Position numbers and translations under genes: made by a program. This document shows, in pieces, positions 60,074 through 64,000 of a stretch of 64,000 nucleotides of DNA. Under the pieces are notes generated by a model that had not been told where the DNA came from, searched no databases, and worked only from the letters and a program-made list of their open reading frames with translations. Source of the stretch: Haloglomus salinum (GTDB lineage: Archaea; Halobacteriota; Halobacteria; Halobacteriales; Haloarculaceae); NCBI RefSeq assembly GCF_024298825.1, contig NZ_CP101153.1, positions 3,100,001-3,164,000 of the forward strand, given 5' to 3'. Within the stretch, counting starts at the first letter, position 1. Each line of letters opens with the position of its first letter.

Positions 60074-61321
60074 CTACTCCGCCTCGGCAGCCGTCGGGTC
60101 CAGGTCGTCGAGGTCGATGGTCTCGGCCAGCAGGACCTCCTCCTGACCGGAGACGTCGCGCTGCTCGCGCGCGAGCTGCTTGAGCTTCGACTGGGGTGCG
60201 AGGTCGCCGATGAGGACGCCGCCGATGACGCGGCCGTCCTTGAGCGCGACGCGGCGCCACTCCGTGTCCGAGTACTTGCGCTCGACGAAGTCGTCGCCGA
60301 GCGTCGGGTGACCGAAGGAGAGGAACGGGAAGTCGAAGTGCGTGATGGAGTACGAGGAGACCCAGCGGAACTCCTCGGCGGCCTCGTCGGCGACCATGTT
60401 GGAGGCCGCGATGGAACCCTGCTCCTTGGCCGAGCCCCAGGCACCGTTCTGTGCGCGCTCGCCGAGGATGAGGTCGTTGAACTGGGTGATATCGCCCGCC
60501 GCGTACACGTCCTCGACGTTGGTCTGCATGTACTCGTCGACGACGACGCCGTTGTCGAGGTCGAGCCCGGAGCCGCGGAGGAACTCCGTGTTGAAGTCCA
60601 GGCCGATGGCGACACCCACGAAGTCACCCTCGTAGTAGTCCCCGTTCGGGTCCGTCGCGCCCGTGACGACGCCGTCGTCGTCGACCTCGAACTGGTCGAC
60701 GCCGGACTGGAAGACGGGTTCCACGTCGCGCTCGCGGAGCGCCTCGTGGATGATCTCGGCCCCCTCCTCCGAGAGCGCGTAGCGCCACCAGCAGTCCCCA
60801 CGCATCAGATACTTGCCCTCGATGTCCTGGGCGGCGCAGATGGCCGCGAGGTCGATGCCCAGCAGCCCGGCGCCGACGACGATGCCCGTCTCCGCCTCGT
60901 CGGCGTGCTCCTTGATGGCGCGGGCGTCCTCGAACGTCCAGAAGTGGTGGACGCCCTCGGCGTCGCTGTTCCCGACCGGAAGCTGTGTCGGCGTCCCCCC
61001 CGTCGCCACGAGGAGCTTGTCGTACTCGTAGGTCCCGCTCTCGTGGGTGTGGAGCTCGTGAGCATCCGTGTCGATGTCCGTGACGTACGTGTTCAGTTCG
61101 AGGTCGATATCGCGCTCGGCGTACCACTCCTCGTCGTGGATGGAGATGGGCGCCTCGGGCAGCTTCCCCTTGGCGAACTCCTTGATGAGGATGCGGTTGT
61201 AGAGGGCCTCCCCCTCGTCCGTGAGCACCGTCACGTCCGCGCCCGGGTCCTCTTCCCGGATGGTCTCGGCGGCGGACGACCCCGCGATGCCGTCGCCGAT
61301 GATGACGTGCGACGTTGTCAT
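60074..61321 (-). CDS. FAD-dependent pyridine nucleotide-disulfide oxidoreductase
   Basis: A 415-residue flavoprotein. GDGIAGSSAAETIREEDPGADVTVLTDE binds FAD, GIVVGAGLLGIDLAAICA binds NAD(P)H, and VEDVYAAGDITQFND is the second FAD motif. Its layout resembles rubredoxin/ferredoxin reductases and nitrite reductase large-subunit N-termini. The partner protein is not encoded nearby. It is divergent from the 61483 gene. Confidence 0.9.
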   Translation of the reverse strand: MTTSHVIIGDGIAGSSAAETIREEDPGADVTVLTDEGEALYNRILIKEFAKGKLPEAPISIHDEEWYAERDIDLELNTYVTDIDTDAHELHTHESGTYEYDKLLVATGGTPTQLPVGNSDAEGVHHFWTFEDARAIKEHADEAETGIVVGAGLLGIDLAAICAAQDIEGKYLMRGDCWWRYALSEEGAEIIHEALRERDVEPVFQSGVDQFEVDDDGVVTGATDPNGDYYEGDFVGVAIGLDFNTEFLRGSGLDLDNGVVVDEYMQTNVEDVYAAGDITQFNDLILGERAQNGAWGSAKEQGSIAASNMVADEAAEEFRWVSSYSITHFDFPFLSFGHPTLGDDFVERKYSDTEWRRVALKDGRVIGGVLIGDLAPQSKLKQLAREQRDVSGQEEVLLAETIDLDDLDPTAAEAE

Positions 61322-61482
61322 ACTGGGGGCTTAGATACCCCGCCAAATAGGGGTTGCCATCGGCCGAATCCCGGATGAAGATACGTGATAGTTCCTGTCT
61401 CCGACCGCTCCACGTCCGCCGACACCGGCAGTCGGGGCAGGGCGTCGGGAGGTTGAAGCGTCCGCGGGCCTTCCAGTCGGAT

Positions 61483-62079
61483 ATGAAGATCCGTCAGAAC
61501 GTTCGTCACTGGGCGGCGAAGAAGGCGCTGACGACGCCCGTCATCGGGCCGCGGGTCAACGACAGACTCGTCGATATGCACACGGATATCTTCCTGGGCA
61601 AGACCGACGAGTCCAACCACGAGGCCCGCAGGCTCCATCTGGACGACTTCTTCGACGCCACGATGGACACCTACGTGGCCGCGCTGGAGGCGGGCTACCC
61701 GGAGGCCGAGGCCCGCGAGATAACCCACATCCAGGCGAACTTCGACTTCTTCAACCACGGCTGGACGGAGATGATGGAGATTCCCGCCGACGAACTGGAG
61801 GACCACTACCGCCGCTACGAGGCGTTCTTCAGCGAGTACGGAATCACCATCGACGATCCGCTCGGCGAGTTCACGCCGCCGACGGGCGTGGCCGAGGCAC
61901 CCGCGACACCCGAGAAGCTGGAGGACGCCGAGTTCGAGAACGCCATCGAGGGGTTCGCCGACGACGTGTACGTCGAGACGCCCGACGGGATGCTGAAGGG
62001 CCGCGGGACCGCCGAACCGGAGGATGTCGACCCGAGCGAGGCGCCCGGCGTCGACGACGAGGAAGCGAGCGCGGACTGA
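61483..62079 (+). CDS. Haloarchaeal conserved protein (DUF6149-like)
   Basis: A 198-residue soluble protein starting at MKIRQNVRHWAAKKAL. The central helices FLGKTDESNHEARRLHLDDFF and TDYV-like DTYVAALEAGYPEAEAREITH, then a C-terminal acidic tail. I believe it belongs to a haloarchaeal DUF (DUF6149), from memory. No function is known. Confidence 0.72.
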   Translation: MKIRQNVRHWAAKKALTTPVIGPRVNDRLVDMHTDIFLGKTDESNHEARRLHLDDFFDATMDTYVAALEAGYPEAEAREITHIQANFDFFNHGWTEMMEIPADELEDHYRRYEAFFSEYGITIDDPLGEFTPPTGVAEAPATPEKLEDAEFENAIEGFADDVYVETPDGMLKGRGTAEPEDVDPSEAPGVDDEEASAD

Positions 62080-62151
62080 CTAAATGGCGAAGTTCGATAT
62101 ATCTCGTAGATAAATCCGCAGATTCCCCCATACCGAATCATATCCATCAGT

Positions 62152-62382
62152 TCATTCGGTATCTCTCTCGCTCCCGAACCACCGCTGGAAGTCGCCGGCT
62201 TCGGCGTGGCCCGCCATCTCCCCCGCGAAGGCCAGGGTCCCCGCAAGCACGACCACGCCAGTCGCGTCCAGTCCGGCCGCGAGCCCGACACCGCCACCGA
62301 CCAGGCCTGAGCCGACGCCGATGACGGCGGACTGTTCGGGGGTGTCACAGAACGGAAGCGTGAAGCCGAGGTCGAACGCCAT
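62152..62382 (-). CDS. Small membrane protein
   Basis: A 76-residue protein with two Gly/Ala/Val-rich hydrophobic segments (SAVIGVGSGLVGGGVGLAAG and TGVVVLAGTLAFAGEMAG) and a polar C-terminus. It looks like a haloarchaeal small membrane protein of unknown function. Convergent with the DUF6149-like gene. Confidence 0.55.
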   Translation of the reverse strand: MAFDLGFTLPFCDTPEQSAVIGVGSGLVGGGVGLAAGLDATGVVVLAGTLAFAGEMAGHAEAGDFQRWFGSERDTE

Positions 62383-62631
62383 ACCTACATTCGGCGCTCA
62401 GTGATGTTAAGCGCCACCCTGGGTGGGGTACTCCCCGGCCCGCAACCTCCAGGGGTCTCAGTTGTCGGGGGCGGTGTCGTTTGAAACCACCAGTCGCTGA
62501 TATTCTGTTGAGGTCGTGCTGCATACAGAGGTTGTAGTCAGCATCGATCTACTGCCCGTTCTATCCCCCGGCAGTCAGGATTGATTCCGGCCACCCGAAA
62601 CCACTTATTGGTGCTGCTGTAATACATATGT

Positions 62632-62904
62632 ATGTCGAATGCGGATACGAAATCAGGAGATCCTCCGAAGACGAACATCAACATCCGTGTGACTGAGACG
62701 TTTCTGGAGGACATCGACGCAACCTGGCAGGAAGAGGGATACAACAGTCGCAGCGAGTTCATTCGGGACGCACTCCGTGATGCGGTCCGCCATCCGGATT
62801 TGACCCGGGGAAGTTGGAAGGAGATCGCTGCTGTCGAGCACGCGCGTCGGACTGGCGAGAGCGAGACGTTCTCGCGCGAGGACATCGTCGGCGACGATGA
62901 GTGA
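62632..62904 (+). CDS. Ribbon-helix-helix antitoxin-like protein
   Basis: A 90-residue RHH protein. INIRVTETFLEDIDATWQEEGYNSRSEFIRDALRDAV is the ribbon-helix-helix fold of CopG/Arc-type antitoxins, and the polar C-terminus would bind a toxin. It overlaps the next gene by eight bases, the normal layout of a type II module. A possible TATA (cttattgg, about 62602) precedes it. Confidence 0.85.
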   Translation: MSNADTKSGDPPKTNINIRVTETFLEDIDATWQEEGYNSRSEFIRDALRDAVRHPDLTRGSWKEIAAVEHARRTGESETFSREDIVGDDE

Positions 62905-63182
62905 GGAGGGCTGGCACTGGCAGTTCCGCACGCCAGCCAAACGAACCTACGACGACCTCGACACGCACGCCCAGAACCGTAGTCACCGACAAACTCGACG
63001 AGATCGTGGCAGACCAGTGGCGCGATACGGACGACTATCTCGAACCGCTGACTGGAGCGCCGTATTCCAAACTCAGAATCGGACAGTTCCGTCTCGGTGC
63101 CGAATGCGATCACGACGAGAAGATGCTGGACATCTACACCATCGAACACCGTAGCGGCGCGTACAAAGCTGACGACGATTGA
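62897..63182 (+). pseudogene. RelE/ParE-type toxin, frameshifted
   Basis: The toxin reads in one frame from ATG at 62897 (MSEEGWHWQFRTPAKRTYDDLD THAQN) to about 62970, and continues in another frame from about 62980 (VVTDKLDEIVADQW, then EPLTGAPYSKLRIGQFRLGAEC, ending KADDD at 63182). Both parts match the RelE/ParE family. A missing two bases or extra one base near 62970-62980 separates them. It may be a dead toxin, or rarely translated by frameshifting. Confidence 0.8.
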
Positions 63183-63332
63183 TACTGCACACGCGTCCTG
63201 AGTCCAGAGGTCCTGGCGAGAGTGCTTGAAGCCTGGTAGAACAATCGTGACCGACGTAGGAGGTGACTCTAGCACAACCTACCGAGGTCAATTGACCACG
63301 CCTACTGCATCAGCGGTTGGTGGGGGAAGGTT

Positions 63333-63551
63333 TCACTCTTCCTCAACGGTCAAGACGTCCTGCCAGGACGACTCACCGAAGAACGTCCGTAGCGCTCCGA
63401 GGACCCCCAGGTACGTCGCAATAAGGACGATTACGAACGGGATTACGAGTGTCAGCACCAAACTACCGAGTGGGTTGATTCCGAACATCTGGAGGAGCAT
63501 CATACCATGCGGTAGCCCCCACTTTCGAATAGTATTGTCGAAATCGGACAT
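63333..63551 (-). CDS. Small membrane protein
   Basis: A 72-residue protein from ATG at 63551 (MSDFDNTIRKWGLPHGM). One long hydrophobic segment (PLGSLVLTLVIPFVIVLIATYLGVLG, in two parts) and a C-terminal FFGESSWQDVLTVEEE. A longer in-frame start at 63674 is Pro/Arg-rich and unlikely. Unknown function. Confidence 0.58.
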   Translation of the reverse strand: MSDFDNTIRKWGLPHGMMLLQMFGINPLGSLVLTLVIPFVIVLIATYLGVLGALRTFFGESSWQDVLTVEEE

Positions 63552-63847
63552 AACTACTTCCTGTCTCTGACTTCTGGAGGTGACCGACTCGCGCCCTGTA
63601 TCTCGCACGCCGTTTCTATCAGTTCCCATGGGTTTCGGTAGAGGCGGGTGCGGACACGGCGGACCGGTCACCACTTGACCAGCTACTGTCTGGCTTGCAT
63701 ACCGCGCCGCAGGCGCGGTTTCACCGGCACGAGGCCGCGAAGCGGCCGAGTGCCGGCCTTTTTTCTGAACGTTTTTTGCGCAAGTGGTTGCCGCAGACGG
63801 TCGGCGAAGCCGGCCGTCAAGGCAACCCGCAGCGGAAAAAAGCTCGT
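63552..63847. other. Intergenic hairpin array
   Basis: No gene is supported. The right half holds three foldbacks with 3-base loops: ACCGCGCC-GCA-GGCGCGGT (63701-63719), CCGGCAC-GA-GGCCGC-GAA-GCGGCC-GA-GTGCCGG (63724-63756) followed by tttttt, and GGTTGCC...ACGGTCGGC-GAA-GCCGGCCGT...GGCAACC (63786-63827). These look like terminators for transcripts on both strands. Confidence 0.65.
63748..63765. terminator. Terminator-like hairpin with U-tract
   Basis: The second hairpin at 63724-63756 ends in a run of six T on the plus strand, and the minus strand has a T-run just after the C-terminal end of the partial gene at 63848. This could end transcripts from both directions. Confidence 0.5.
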
Positions 63848-64000
63848 TCAGACCAGCGTGTCGGGCCGGTCCCCGAGGTAGTCGAACACCGAGCCCATGG
63901 AGAAGCCGTAGACGAGGTGGGCGACGAGCGAGAGGACGACGTAGACGGCGAGCGCGGTGCCGCTGTAGCCGACGTTGAACGCCAGCACGAAGCCCGTCCA
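63848..64000 (-). CDS. Membrane protein, C-terminal end (runs off the window)
   Basis: The last 50 codons of a minus-strand gene whose start is outside the window. FVLAFNVGYSGTALAVYVVLSL and AHLVYGFSMGSVFDYLGDRPD suggest a polytopic membrane protein, ending PDTLV. The HLVYGFSMGSVFDYLG segment resembles the C-terminal end of DUF6789-type proteins, but this is weak. I cannot name it. Confidence 0.6.
   Translation of the reverse strand, partial: WTGFVLAFNVGYSGTALAVYVVLSLVAHLVYGFSMGSVFDYLGDRPDTLV

Noticed and set aside
62480-62600. Possible IS transposase fragment upstream of the RHH gene
   Set aside because: Translations in six frames gave no recognisable transposase motif.

Overview
The window is chromosomal DNA from a haloarchaeon (class Halobacteria). 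The evidence is high G+C coding DNA with Asp/Glu-rich proteins, many GTG starts and 4-base gene overlaps, TATA boxes about 27 bases upstream of near-leaderless starts, twin-arginine lipoprotein signals, a bacterio-opsin-activator-type HTH, dodecin, and an intron-containing tRNA-Trp with a bulge-helix-bulge splice site. I do not assign a genus.

Layout. 1-6.5 kb: an HTH regulator, a DUF3604 fragment cut by the 3' relic of an IS605/IS1341-type tnpB, sucDC, an IscA-type Fe-S carrier, dodecin, two related membrane proteins and a lipoprotein. 6.7-11 kb: a regulator, a membrane hydrolase, archease, a DUF502 protein and a GNAT enzyme. 11.0-11.7 kb: a gene-free, hairpin- and repeat-rich stretch. 11.7-17.5 kb: acyl-CoA dehydrogenase divergent from an APH-type kinase, ComB-like phosphatase, small zinc and hypothetical proteins, and a haloalkane-dehalogenase-like enzyme. 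17.5-27.3 kb: a molybdoenzyme neighbourhood (YqeC, MobA, formate dehydrogenase alpha and beta, 2Fe-2S ferredoxin). 27.37-30.4 kb: tRNA-Trp followed by a foreign island of two small zinc proteins, then a clearly A+T-rich block with a DUF6414-like protein and two membrane proteins. 30.5-49 kb: housekeeping and accessory metabolism, including a saccharopine-dehydrogenase-like reductase, a triplicated beta-helix lipoprotein, esterases, two-component-like neighbours around an HxlR regulator, an MFS transporter, an M48 protease, enoyl-CoA hydratase, an AGPS-like flavoprotein, BKACE and a LOG-family hydrolase. 49.1-52.8 kb: the sdhCDBA operon followed by a cluster of hairpins. 53-64 kb: lipoproteins, an MFS transporter, a MoaD-like protein coupled to a metallo-beta-lactamase-fold gene, Mn superoxide dismutase, a methyltransferase, an FAD oxidoreductase, a RHH/RelE module whose toxin is frameshifted, and a membrane protein running off the end.

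How the parts fit. sucCD and sdhCDBA supply two consecutive TCA-cycle steps. The Fdh/MobA/YqeC/ferredoxin genes suggest formate oxidation with a bis-MGD enzyme and a possibly ferredoxin-linked electron path. Acyl-CoA dehydrogenase, kinase, enoyl-CoA hydratase, thioesterase and BKACE point to degradation of short or substituted fatty acids. The best candidates for undescribed biology are the tRNA-Trp island with its DUF6414-like gene plus membrane proteins, the tnpB relic whose RNA-guide position lies on the sucD 3' end, the MoaD-like protein with a buried diglycine, and the unexplained 11.0-11.7 kb non-coding element.
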